A DNA stretch of 64,000 nucleotides from CAUZFZ01 sp963579025. GTDB taxonomy: Bacteria; Planctomycetota; Planctomycetia; Planctomycetales; Planctomycetaceae. The stretch spans positions 1 through 64,000 of the forward strand of contig CAUZFZ010000034.1 in the NCBI GenBank assembly GCA_963579025.1. The letters are read 5' to 3'. Made by a program: the position numbers and the translations under genes. Positions 1 through 13,665 of the stretch are shown one piece after another (position 1 is the first letter of the stretch; each line of letters opens with the position of its first letter). Under the pieces are notes generated by a model. The model saw only the letters and a program-made list of their open reading frames with translations. It made no database searches and had not been told where the DNA came from.

Positions 1-129
1 CGAACCATGAAGGCCAGCCACTCCCCTGTTTGACTTCTCACCGGCGCGCATCACAAAAACAAGCGCAGCCATGCCTGCGAGGTTCGCTGCTGCGCTGATC
101 TCTGCAAACTCCCCGGCAGTGCCATTCAC
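1..129 (-). CDS. possible partial small ORF running off the left edge
   Basis: An open frame starts at a GTG at 127-129 and runs without a stop to the first base of the window (43 codons). It lies directly downstream of the giant RHS gene, on the same strand. It contains a mildly hydrophobic stretch (NLAGMAALVFVM) followed by charged residues. I do not recognise it. It could be a small gene after the RHS C-terminal tail, or chance. No strong ribosome binding site is visible and the frame is truncated, so support is weak. Confidence 0.2.
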   Translation of the reverse strand, partial: MNGTAGEFAEISAAANLAGMAALVFVMRAGEKSNRGVAGLHGS

Positions 130-3100
130 TCCCGACCCCTTTTCGACCCCTACTGCACGTATTCAGACACTCCCAATCCGTTTGTTCCCAGGCGAGAAGT
201 TACCCGCCTGTCGAAATGGTTGTTAACCACGTGCTGGCCAGATTCGGGAAAGGATCGGACTCGGGATCAGAACCTAACAATTCCGCCAAACCGGAGTAGT
301 CTGTTTCCACTCGGGTGACAAGCGGTCCGCCGCCGCAGTTGCCGCCAAAGGGATCGAAACAGCTACTTACCACTACGATAGGCACTCCGCCGCCGACGCA
401 GTCGCCGCCAATAATACAGCTTATTACCCTGGTGACTTGCGGATAATCGTCGGTGTCCGGATGAGCGATTGGCGGGCCGACGGTGTATTGCTGCTTGATA
501 GATCCGATGAAACCGCTGACATCTGCCGATTCCAAGTTCTGCACCCACGACTGATCGACGTTCGAGATGATTCCGCCGGCACTGGAGCAGAATGCGCTTC
601 CCGACGACGTTTCCTCGACCGACCCACCTCCCAGAAGACCGCCGTACTCCAGGACCACAAACAATCCAAACGGATCGGTCGCGACATTGGGTCGGCTGCT
701 CGCGTAAAGGTAGCCATTGCCCAGAGAGGTGGCGTCCGTCCAGACGCCGAGCGGGTCGCGCTGAATGAATCGGCCGAGTTCCGTATCCATGTATCGGTTG
801 CGGTAGTAGTAAAGCCCTGTTTCCGCATCGAGCCGCCGCCCGGTGAAGAGGTACGGGTTGGCGAGTGTGCTTGCACCACCCGTCACAATCACATCGTCCG
901 AACTGAAGTCGACCACTCCATTGACACCGGCTGTGTACACGATGGCCTGGCCGTAGGCGTCGTAGGCATAGCCTTCGGCCGTTGCGCCGGAGTCGTCTGT
1001 GACGGCATAAACCGAACCCAGCGGGTTCTGGTGGTAGAAGAGTCGTTGATCTGCCTCGCCTTGAGCTGTCGAGTCGCCGTCCAGGTTGCGATCCATCACC
1101 AGGACTTCGTCAATCGATCGACCATAGACGTACTGCTGGGTGACGATGCCCGCGGCGTCGCGCTCTTCGATGGCGCGGTTGCCGTCGTAGACAAATTCCG
1201 TTGTACCATCGAGCGTGCCGCTGTTGGTGACGACTTTCTGCAGGCGGTGATTACTCGCGTCGTAGGTGTATTCGGCGACCACTTCAGAGGTCGCCGCACG
1301 GGTCGCGCGCACCAGGCGGTTGCGGAAGTCGTACTCGTACTGCATGTCACCGTCGGACGTCAGGTTGCCGTTGTCGTCGTAGGTGAGCTGTGTGATGTTG
1401 CCCGCTTCATCCGTGCGGGTGGTGATCTCGTTGAATGACGAGAAGTCGCGGGTTTCTCCGTCGACCTGGTCCCAGTTACCCGTTCCGTCGAGGCTCCAGT
1501 CGCTGTTCTGCGGCTGCAGCGTCTCGCCGGTCGCTGTGACTTCAGTGGCCTCGGCATTGAGGACACCGCGATCAAAGTTCGTCAGACGGTACGCTGAGTC
1601 GTACTCGTACAGCTCGCTGTTGGCTGCGTCATGCAGTTTGCGTTCGCTCAGGACGTTGTTGGCGCGGTCGTAGGTGCGTCCGAAGCCGACGACCACTTCG
1701 CGTGTTGTGACTTCCTCGTCATCGACGATTGTCACGACGTCACGCAGGTCACGGGTCTGGACGACTCGCCGCAGACCGTCGTAGCCGATGTCCTCCGTGC
1801 CGTCGTCGTTGAGCAGGGTTGTCTGCGTGCCATTGGCGTACGTCCGGTTCAGCACACGCGACCGGCCGATGTAGTCGTAATTGACGATCTGCAGTTCCTC
1901 GGCCGGAATCACGTCAGCAGGATCGCCCACGACCAGGTCGAGCTGTGCGAAGGACACCAGCGCATCGTCGCTCAGGCGGAACGGCAGTTCGTAGTTCGTC
2001 GCTTCGAGGGCGGCGATGATCATGCCCGAGCTGTAGGTTTCCAGCAGGTCGATTTCAATGGTGACTGGTGCGTCGCCCGGTCCGCTGACCGGTAGCGACT
2101 GAATTGCCGTCGAGATGATTGCTTCGACGCCAGGCAGGTCGATCTGCAGCAGATCGTTGGAGATGCCCGCATCGCCGGCGCGGAGCTGCAGTGTCAGAGT
2201 GGCCGAGTTGAATTCGGTGTCGGGATCGGCAGCGACCACCTCCTGCAGACCTGTGTCCGCGTAATTCAGTCGCCACAGCGTGGATTCATCCACACCGTCC
2301 TGCAGCGGGTCGAAGGTGAAGAAGTTCGGCAGGATGATGAAATCGCCGTTCTGCACGGCGAAGCCGGCGCGGTTTTCAAATTCGGAGCTGCCAGTCGCAG
2401 CCACGCTGAACGTTTCAACGGACGGCTGCGGCACGACGTCACTGATTGTCTTCAGCCGATCGAGCGTGTCGTAGGTGTAAACCAGCTCGCGGCCGTCGGC
2501 GTAGATCAGCGATGTGCGGCGATCGTTTGATGTCCAGCCGGACGAGATGACATTCGCGTCACCACTACCAGTGAGCTGAGTTTCCTCAACGACCCGGCTC
2601 AGGCTGTCAAACGTGTGCGTAACGAAAGTGTCGTCATCAGCGGTTTCCGGACCGTTGTTGTCCGACGCGCTGGTGCGGCGCGACAGTCCGTCATATGAAA
2701 AATTCTGGCGGGTGGTGCCGACGACTGTCGGCAGGTTGTCCGTGTCGGTCGGGTTCGAGGCGTCGGCTGTGGGATTCGGTGCAAAGTCCGGATCGAGCAG
2801 GTGTGAATCGTTCTGACCCGCGCGGAAGACACGCACGGCGGTGGCGCGGTTGTTCGCGTCAAACTGCGTGAAGGTCTCCGTGTCGTTTTCGTCTTCGACG
2901 ATCCGCAGGTTACTGTCGGGATCGTAGCCATAGACGATCGTCGTCGGCGGGCTGTCGTCGATCGAGTCGGCCAGGCCCGGGAACAGATCAGCGACAGCTT
3001 CGAGCCGCGATTCGGCCGCTTCAAGCTGAGCGTCGATCAGCGACTCGTCAATGCTGCTGGGCGCGTTCAGAGTCGCCGCCGTCGGTGTCACGATGACGCG

Positions 3101-6100
3101 GTCGCCGAGGACCAGGTCTTCAGACAGATCGGTGCCGACCGTCAGCCCTTTCGTCTCGGCGACGACGCGATTCAGGTTGTCATACAGCCACAGCGAGACG
3201 TTGCCCTGATCGTCAATCTTTGCGGACGTGAGCGAATTGTCGTCGTACACAGTGCCCGTGCGGATCAGTCCATCACCACCGCCCTGATTGATGTCGGCTG
3301 TCGGAGTCAGGGAACGCACGCCCTCGATTGTGGCACCGATATGGACACCATCGCCGTCACCACTGGCCGTCATCACCCGCTCGGTCACGGTCTGCCGGTT
3401 GACACCGTCGTAGGCGAAAGTCGTCACGTTGCCGAAGAGGTTGGTATCAGTGACGACGTCGTCACTGCCCAGTCCACGGCGACGGATCTCGCGTTCGCTA
3501 CCGAATTCGTTTTCGGTCGGTCCCTGGGCATCGGACATGGCCACCAGGTTACTCCGCGAGTCGTACCGCATGTCCGACGTCTGACCGATGTTATTCACCG
3601 TCGTCTGCCGCCGGTTCAGGCTGTCATAGAAGTACGTCGTACGGAACTGCTCGGGATCGTCGGGAAGAATTTCCGAAATGTCGGTTTCCAGCGATTCGAT
3701 GACATTGCTGTTGTCGTCATAGGTGCGTTCCGTCGTGTTGCCTGCGAGCTGAGTCGGATCGAATCCGACAGACGTGACGACGCCCAGTTCGTCTGTATTC
3801 TCGATATAGCCGGTGGACAGAGCACTGTCGGTCGTCCGGACGGCTCGATTCGCCCCGTCATATTCCGTGCGGTGGTTGACCAGATCGTCTTCCACGCGGA
3901 ACGTGACGCGCGAGTTGCGGTCGTATTCCGTGAGGTTTGTGACACGGCCGATGAGTCCGGCTTCCAGGCCGATCGCGTCGGCAATCGGAGCCTCATCAAG
4001 CAGGTCATCCAGCAGCGACTGGCTGAGCAGTTTGTCCATGGCGTCGCCATCGACCAGCCGCGCGTCGCGGACGGTGTCGACACCAGGCGTCTCGAACAGC
4101 AGTTCCTGCACGGCGATCTGCCGATTGAGTTCGTCGTGAATGAATTCGGTCGCCGACAGCGTGACGTTTTCCGCCGAACCGACCTGATCGTCCAGCGGGG
4201 CACCGTCGCGAATGCTGCGCGTGACATTGCCGGCGGGGTCGTAATTGACCCGGGTGACATTGCCCATAGCGTCCGTCGTCAACACGCGTCGGTCGAAGCC
4301 GTCGTAGGTAAAGGTTGTCGCGTCGCCGAAGGCCGTCGGGTCGGTGGCTGACACGCGAACGTTATTCGAAGCGTCGCCGTCTGTGTCTTCGCTGTCGCCG
4401 ACGGCGACGACGTTGCCGTTCAGGTCATAGTAGAACGTTGTGCACAGACAGGGCTCGCCGCCGCGTACGTCGAAGCTGATCGGATCGTCCGCGGCCAGTA
4501 AAGCGGCGGCCGGCGCAGCGAGGGCTCCGGTGGCGGACTGGAAGACCAGATCGCGTTCGTCAAAGACCGTCGAGTTGGAATTGCCTTCCGGCAGGATCGT
4601 CAGCACGAGGTTGTCGTTCGCGTCATAGCGGAAACGCGTGCGCAGGAACTTGTCGGTGTTGTTGTCGACTTCCTGTAGTGTCTCAATGACGTTGTCGTTG
4701 ATATTGTATTTGAAAGCCGTCTCGGCATAGGCCTTGCCACCGGCCGCGTCGGGGTTCGGCAGGATGGCGTAAACCGACGTGTCGTCCGGTGTGACGTCCC
4801 AGGCCGAATCGACGAACAGCGTCGAGTCGATGTTACCCAGCACCGTGCGCACCTGTCCGGCACCAGCGCCATCTTCGATGCGGACCAGCTTGTCGATCCA
4901 CTCGTTGATTTGCCAAGTTTGCGATGTATCGGCGAGCGTTGCCGGAGTGTTTCCACCACTGGAGGTCGAGCGGACCTGGAACAGGTACTCGGACAGTTCG
5001 GCGTCCGGGATGTTGCCGTCGGTGGACGAGGTGTTGCCGCGATCCTCAACCTGTTGCAGCACGACGTTGCCGTTGTAGTCGTAGAAGAAACGCGACTCGT
5101 ACGCGAAATCAGTCAGTTCGATTGGCTCATCCGGGTTCTGACCGTCCGGCGTGTAGGAATTGTGCCCGGCGGCGCTGGTGACACTGACGACCTCATCCAG
5201 CTCGTTGATTTCGAATTCCGTGACGATCCCGCGTCCATCGACTGACGTGACCAGATGGCCGACTGTGTCGTAGACGAACTGGTTGACAATGTTGGTCGCC
5301 TCGGCGCCGGAACCGGAGTTGCGCGTCGGGTCGCTGCTTTCCGGAGTGGCGTCGATAATTGTGCGGCGGAGATAACCGCCGGTGTCCGGGGCTCCGTCCG
5401 GGTTGTCGATGACTTCGCCCGGCAGGTTGTCCGCGTTCGGGTTGCTTTCCGAGTAATACTCGAAGCGCGTGAGATTACCCTCGGCATCGACCCGAGACGT
5501 GAGCTGTCCAAAGCGGTTGAAGCGGAACTGTTCGACGATCTGCTGTGACGTGTCGCCCTCAATGGCCGACTGGTTGGAACCGTTCAGCAGATTCACTGTC
5601 GGGTAGACAATGCTGACCACGTTGCCGGCCACAATCGCCGACGTGTCGCCGTCACCGTTGATGTCCCCGAGTCCCAGTTCGACGCCGGAGTCCGTCAGAC
5701 GTCCGCGGAGCGTATTGAGGCCGTCGGCGGTTGCATCGAGGCCCAGCTCATGGACAAGCAGCACTTCTGTGGTCAGGACGTCGGCGTCGGCTGCGATCAG
5801 TCCATTGAAGGTCGTGACGAGTTCCGGAGCCGCGCCGGCCAGGGCATCGCTCGCCAGTTGGTCGGATTCCTGGTAGTCGAAGAACCAGGAGGTGGTATAG
5901 CGCACGGATGCGTCGAGTTCTTCAACAACAACCGGTGATTCGAACGAGCCGTCCGTGCCGCGCGGATCGGTGAACTGCCGCAACTGGTTGTAGATGGGTT
6001 CGAAGCGGCGTTCGGTGACGATTTCTGTCTGGTCACCGCCGCGGTCCGCATCGGCCACCTGGACCGTGCGCGTGGCGTTGCCCTGCTGGAAGCGGTCGTC

Positions 6101-8673
6101 GGTGCCGGCGTCCTCAGTGGTGTACTCGGTGGTGGTGAAATTGCCTTCGGGCTGCAGCACCATCTCGAGCTGGCCGTCGCCGTTGTAGACGAACGTTGTT
6201 TCAAAGAAGTCGGGATCGCCGAACGTCGGATCGTCCGGGCGAATGCCACTGGTGAATTCTCTGTAATTGAGAACGTTACCAAGCGAGTTGTACTGATACT
6301 GGGACACATTGCCGGCGCGATCGGTGACAACCAGTTGGCGGGTGGCGACGGTGGGGTCGTCGGTCGGATCGGCGATGTTCTGGTAGTCATATGTCATCGT
6401 GCCGCCGGCTTCGACACCGTTGGCGTTCGTGCCGCCCCAGGTCTGACTGGTGACACGGTCCGTGGCATTGTCGTACGTCAGCGTGATGTACGGGCTGTTG
6501 TCACCAAAGGCCACTTCGTTGGGTCGAATGATCTGTTCGAGGTTGTGGTTGTCCGCTACGTCGGCGTTTCCGGACGAGTAGGCATAGCGCGTCGTGCGGC
6601 CCTCGGCGAAGTTGTTGCCGGTGGACGTGTCAGTGACGGCCGGTGACGTGACGGCGACCAGGTCGTCGTTAGCGTCATACTCGAAGCTGATGATACGGCC
6701 GGAGAAATCCTCGATCTCGGTGATGTGGCCGTCTAAGTCGTAGCGATAATCGATGACGCGACCGAGAGTGTCGGTCACGAAGTCGAGGTTGCCGAGGTCG
6801 TCGTACGAGTAACTGAGCGTGTTGTCGTTGCGATCGGAGATCGACAGGAGTTTGCCGTCTCCGAAGCCGTCGACCACATCGTAAACAGCGACGGCGCCGG
6901 ACGAGTCGCGTTCGCTGAATGTGCCGTCGCCGAGTTTTTCCAGAGCGGTGTAGAACTCGGTGGGCGCGCCGTAGGTGCCGTCGGCGTTCAGGGAGTAGAT
7001 GTCGGCGCGACCGCGACCGTCGAAGCGCAGGACGTCGCCTTCTTTCGCTGTCGTGAATGTGCTCAGCAGCAGGTCACTGTTGTCCGCGTTGATCTCGACG
7101 ATGCGCCGGTTATCCGCAAAGTCCCAGCTCTGACCGAGTGCGGTTTCGAAGTTGGCGGCGCTGCGGTAGGTGCGTTCGAATCTCCAGTTGAATCCGCGTC
7201 CGGCGATTTCGAGGTCGGTGACGGTTTCCTCGTACTCGCCGCTGTGAGCGTTGACGCTCATTATCCCGAAGTCCTCGAGCGGCGGCCAACGAACGCGAGA
7301 GGAGCTGACGTTGTAGCTCTGGTCGACGGAGCCGATGGCACTGCTGGTGTCGGTCAGTTCGATATATTGAGCATCCCGGATATCGCCAAAGCCCACGCCG
7401 CAGTCGTTCTCCGGGTCGTCCTGATACTCGCCCCGATCGTAGACGTACGTCTGATCGACGCTGCCGATGGCACCGTCTGGATCAGGAGGGTCGACCGTCA
7501 ACGTGGCCTCAACGACGTTGCCGAACGGCGCGTTGTGCAGCGAATTGTGGACCGTGGGGTTGCCGTTTGTTGAGTCGACCGTGAACGTGGCTGTCGGCTG
7601 GCTGTTCACGATCAGGCCGCGGGTCAGATTCGCACGTGACGCCGACCACACCGTTTGCTGGTCCACCGTGGCCTCGACCACTTCGGCCGGATTCCCCGGT
7701 TCATCCTGCGCCACTCGGACCAGTAGCGTGCTGGCCTGCGCAGCGTTGTCGGCCAGGACAGCCGGTCCGCCCACGGCGAACTCGAATGTCGATTCGTCCG
7801 CGTCGTCACTGAAGATGCGGACTTCGCCAATGCCGTCGGATGACACGCCGAAGTCGCGCGACACGGTGAAGGTCTGAATTTCAAGGGCTGCCAGTGTGCC
7901 TGTGAATCCGCTGACCGTGAATCCCTCTGTGGCGTCATAACCGGTTACGGTCAACGGCGTGGTGCCCTGGTTCCGCACAGAGAACTCACGCGGCGTAAAG
8001 TTCAGTTCGTCCGTCTGGGCGTCGACATCGTCAGTGCTGCCGATTTCAACAGGCGTCGTCCGACCGTCGCTGATCTGAATGCTGGTTTCGCCGCTGTAAG
8101 CCGGATCGAGCTGCGCGTCCACCGCCGTGAAGATGCGAATGTCCGACGCTCCTGAACCCACCGTAAACGTTGTCGTCGCCAGCAACTGCTCCGTTTGCTG
8201 GTGAGTGATCTCGATGGACCAGATTCCGGGGGTGGGATTCGCTGGCAGGTCAAAGCTCTCCGAACCCCAGTCCGCGTCGGTCGCGAAGTTGTCCTTGTTA
8301 TCAAAGTCCGTGTGGACCACGTTGCCGCCGGGGTCGATCCATTCGATTGTGGCATCGTCGCCGTCACGCCAGCCGCCGTAACGGAACGAGACATACACAC
8401 GGTCCGTCTCACCGGCCAGAAACTGATCCGTGCCCGCCGGCAACTCAAACTGCCGCCTCGTAAACCCACTGCCGCTCGCACTGGACACAATCGTTTCCAG
8501 AATCTGCGGACTGTCACCCGTGTAGGCCGCCGGGTCTTCAAAGAAGACATGCGGTGCCAGGTACGGGTCGATGGGGAAGACGGCGGGCGTCGTGCCCTCG
8601 GCTGTGTGATACCGCAGTTCAAACAGCAGCCGCGGTCCGCCCTCCTGCTCGCCTGATCCACCGACCTGCGCAA

Positions 8674-11007
<2,334 letters not shown>

Positions 11008-11583
11008 AAGGCGGCCCTCGTTTGTTCAACTTCTGCTGGCAGTCCCATAACCGCAGTTCGTCAGCCATTGGGGCGTAACGACAGTACGGTGGACCACCAG
11101 AATGGCTTGTCCTCCTCGAGCGCCCCGCCGTGTTCGCAGTGACACGACGGTCCATGAGAAAAAGTCTGACCAGATCTCCTGACTGGACTAACGTGGCTTG
11201 CCAGTGTTTTCAGCCTTTTCTGTAGAGCCGACACGATGCATCGGAATATCAGACCAAATCAGAATTTCTGACCAATCCGGAATTTCACGACAGGCAGAGA
11301 GGCCGGCAGAGACACGTTGCGGATTGTCCTGTCATACCGGCTGCTCCCGTGTTGCGGCTGTGATTCGCCCTGTCATTCCGCATCCGGAATGGAACTGCTT
11401 CGCAAAGCTGGCATCATCGAACCGTTGGCAATCTGTTGAAACTCGTTTAACGGCAAGCCGGAGGCGACGGTGTTTCTCGGCTCACCGACGCCTTCGGCTT
11501 GCTGCCAGACGAGAAAGTGTGTTTCCAGACGTGCTCTGTTGAGCGCAGCGGTGCCCGCCGCGCGCCTGTCTGCAGGAGTGTCG
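11008..11583. other. intergenic region between divergent surface-protein and adaptor genes
   Basis: This 576-base stretch separates the minus-strand giant gene from the plus-strand GAF-HlyD gene, so it should carry promoters for both. I see no convincing gene. It holds a near-perfect inverted repeat, GCAAGCCGGAGGCG at 11453-11466 and CGCCTTCGGCTTGC at 11489-11502 (one mismatch), which looks like a dispersed genomic repeat. Two similar short units containing GACCA and GGAATTTC or AGAATTTC lie around 11249-11286. Confidence 0.5.
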
Positions 11584-12696
11584 ATGTCCGCAAGTTCGTC
11601 CGATTCACAATCCGCAGCCAGGCGACAGCTTCAGGAACTGCTGTCGACGATCGAGCAACTTGCGCTGAGCGGTCTGCCGGTTCCACAGTTCCATGCGGAG
11701 TTTGTGCAGCACGTGACACACGGCCTGGATGCCGAGGCCGGGTTCGTTCTGCTGGGCACACAACGCCAGCCAGACTCCGATCCACAGCAGCCGGACAGCG
11801 GCGACTCGGCACGCCACGACGTTGACTATCGTGTGGCCGCGCGATGTGAACGCGATGGGGACGGGACCTCAGCAATTGGTCTGCTGCGACAGGATGCGGC
11901 GCACACGGCTGTCATCGAGCGTGTGTGGAATGATGCTCGCTCAACGGCCGTGCTGCCGGGCGAGGCGGGGAATCCGACGCAGCGAGTGCTGCTGATCGTT
12001 CCTCTGACGGACACACAGTCCGGTCAACCCTTCGGGATCATCGAACTGATCAGGCTGTCGGGAATCGAACCGCTGGCGATCGAGAATTATCTGCGTCTGA
12101 TCGAACGCATGGCGCGACAGGCCGCGCTGTTTCACAAAGTCTCGGGCCTGAACGACGGACAGCGGCACACCCAGGCGCACACACAGTTCCTGCAGGCCGT
12201 GCATGCGAGTCTTGATCGCCGCCGCACGGCTTATGCCATCGTCAACGAAGGCCGGCTGCTGGCGGGCTGCGAACGTCTGAGTCTCGCGCTGTGGGACGGT
12301 CATCACTGCGAACTCGAAGCGGTCAGCGGACAGGGCTGGTTCGAACGCCGTTCACGGTCCGTCATGTTGCTTGAGCAACTCGCGACTCAGGTCGCCAGTT
12401 CTCAGCAGCCGCTGTGGTATGGCAATGGAACGCCGCCGCCGCAACATCTGACAGCCGCCATCATGGAGTACGTCGATGCAACGAAAGCTCGTGAAATCGT
12501 CGTTGTGCCCGTTGCCCAGGCAGACGAAACCACTAAGCCAGATGGTCATGGCGTCTCGACCGGTCCGCGTCCTCCCCTCTCGATGCTTCTCATTGCCGAG
12601 CAGTTCAGCGCGTCTGCCCCCCCCAGGTCTGGACGAACGACTGCAAACGATCGGCCGTATCTCAGCTCCGGCTCTGACCAACGCGATCGAGCATGA
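11584..12696 (+). CDS. GAF-domain N-terminal half of a frameshifted GAF-HlyD adaptor
   Basis: The ATG at 11584 (MSASSSDSQSAARR) follows GGAG at a good distance. This start is preferred over an upstream in-frame one because the extra residues are low-complexity and no ribosome site is seen. The roughly 340 in-frame residues before the break include GAF-like sensor sequence. The frame stays meaningful to LLIAEQFSASAPP, then turns to nonsense after the C8 run at 12617-12624 and ends at 12696. Dropping one C restores ASAPPGLDERLQTIGR and joins the gene to the HlyD frame ending at 13633, giving 682 residues. Planctomycete proteins of this kind pair a cytoplasmic GAF region with a single membrane span and an HlyD periplasmic adaptor. 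The neighbours at 16394 and 18043 are further adaptor-type genes. Confidence 0.78.
   Translation: MSASSSDSQSAARRQLQELLSTIEQLALSGLPVPQFHAEFVQHVTHGLDAEAGFVLLGTQRQPDSDPQQPDSGDSARHDVDYRVAARCERDGDGTSAIGLLRQDAAHTAVIERVWNDARSTAVLPGEAGNPTQRVLLIVPLTDTQSGQPFGIIELIRLSGIEPLAIENYLRLIERMARQAALFHKVSGLNDGQRHTQAHTQFLQAVHASLDRRRTAYAIVNEGRLLAGCERLSLALWDGHHCELEAVSGQGWFERRSRSVMLLEQLATQVASSQQPLWYGNGTPPPQHLTAAIMEYVDATKAREIVVVPVAQADETTKPDGHGVSTGPRPPLSMLLIAEQFSASAPPRSGRTTANDRPYLSSGSDQRDRA
12617..12624. repeat. C8 homopolymer at the frame break of the GAF-HlyD gene
   Basis: Eight consecutive C residues sit exactly at the point where the GAF-HlyD coding frame is lost. Seven would keep the frame open from 11584 to 13633. 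This may be a true frameshift, a slippage-prone contingency tract, or a base-calling error. Confidence 0.85.
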
Positions 12697-12718
12697 GAAC
12701 ATCCCTTTCCTGTCGACC

Positions 12719-13633
12719 ATGCAGCGATTCGGTCGCATGCACCGCGGTACGCGGACAAGCAAGGGGCGCACCATTCTGGGGATCGTGACTGGAATCCTGC
12801 TGGCACTTCTGATTATTCCCTCGGGACTTGACATGGAAGCCCACGGCGAACTGCTGCCGGTCGACCGGGCCAATGTCTTTGCCAGGACCGATGGCATCGT
12901 CGAGGAGGTGCATGTTTCACATGGTGAGTCTGTTTCCAGCGGCCAACTGCTGGTCACGATGAGTGATGCCGACGTCGATTCCGAATTGATCCGCCTGAAT
13001 GGCGAGCGGAACGCGACCGCCGCGCGATTGCGCGCGGTCCGCGCCACTCTGTTGAGCAACCGCGGACAGTCGCGTAACGAACGCGATCAGTTTGCCGCGG
13101 AGCTGGGACAACTCGAACGCACACTGGATGGTCTGCAGACGCGGCTGGCGATTCATCAGCAGACGGTGGACACGCTGCAGGTTGACAGCCCGCGCGACGG
13201 GATCGTCCAGACGTGGGATGTGCGCAAGCTGTTGATCAACCGGCCGGTCCGTCGCGGCCAGATGCTGATGACCGTCGCCGATCCGTCTGGTTCCTGGGAG
13301 CTGGAAATTCGCATGCCGGGACATCGCATGGGCCATCTGCAGCAGGCTCAGAAAGCGCACGGCGATGATTTGCCCGTCGAATTTGTGCTGGCATCCGAAC
13401 CGGGCCAGCGGTTTCCGGGCCATATTCGGCAGGTCCACGATCGGGCTGAGGTTCACGACGAAACCGGACACACGGTCCTGATCAGCGTCGATGTGAATCG
13501 CGACGACGTCGGGCAGCTCAAACCCGGAACCCAAGTGGTTGCCCGCGTCGAGTGCGGATGGCGGCCGATTGGCTACGTCTGGTTTCACGAGCTGTATGAG
13601 TTCGTGCAGAAACAAGTGCTGTTCCGGCTGTAG
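12719..13633 (+). CDS. HlyD-type membrane fusion half of the frameshifted GAF-HlyD adaptor
   Basis: The reading frame is meaningful from about 12625 (GLDERLQTIGRISAPALTNA) and has an internal ATG at 12719 that a gene caller might use. It shows one transmembrane helix (ILGIVTGILLALLIIPSG), a biotin-lipoyl-like hairpin (VFARTDGIVEEVHVSHGE, then SGQLLVTM), a charged coiled coil, the second lipoyl half (VDSPRDGIVQTW), a beta-barrel domain, and the C-terminal RRPIGY-like signature (WRPIGYVWFHELYEF, then QVLFRL). HlyD adaptors bridge inner-membrane exporters to the outer membrane. The 69 bases before the stop (13565-13633) recur in diverged form at 16184-16252. It needs the upstream GAF part for a normal N-terminus. 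Confidence 0.8.
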   Translation: MQRFGRMHRGTRTSKGRTILGIVTGILLALLIIPSGLDMEAHGELLPVDRANVFARTDGIVEEVHVSHGESVSSGQLLVTMSDADVDSELIRLNGERNATAARLRAVRATLLSNRGQSRNERDQFAAELGQLERTLDGLQTRLAIHQQTVDTLQVDSPRDGIVQTWDVRKLLINRPVRRGQMLMTVADPSGSWELEIRMPGHRMGHLQQAQKAHGDDLPVEFVLASEPGQRFPGHIRQVHDRAEVHDETGHTVLISVDVNRDDVGQLKPGTQVVARVECGWRPIGYVWFHELYEFVQKQVLFRL

Positions 13634-13665
13634 ATGCAAGGCGCGCAATGCCTTCGGGGATGCGG

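Noticed and set aside
437..4351. Long open frames on the plus strand opposite the RHS gene (for example 437-1438 and 3341-4351)
   Set aside because: They are antisense to a clear RHS coding frame, contain no family motif and arise from the GC-rich codon usage of the real gene.
11198..11542. Plus-strand 114-residue open frame before the GAF-HlyD gene
   Set aside because: No ribosome site, no recognisable motif, and it runs through a dispersed inverted repeat.
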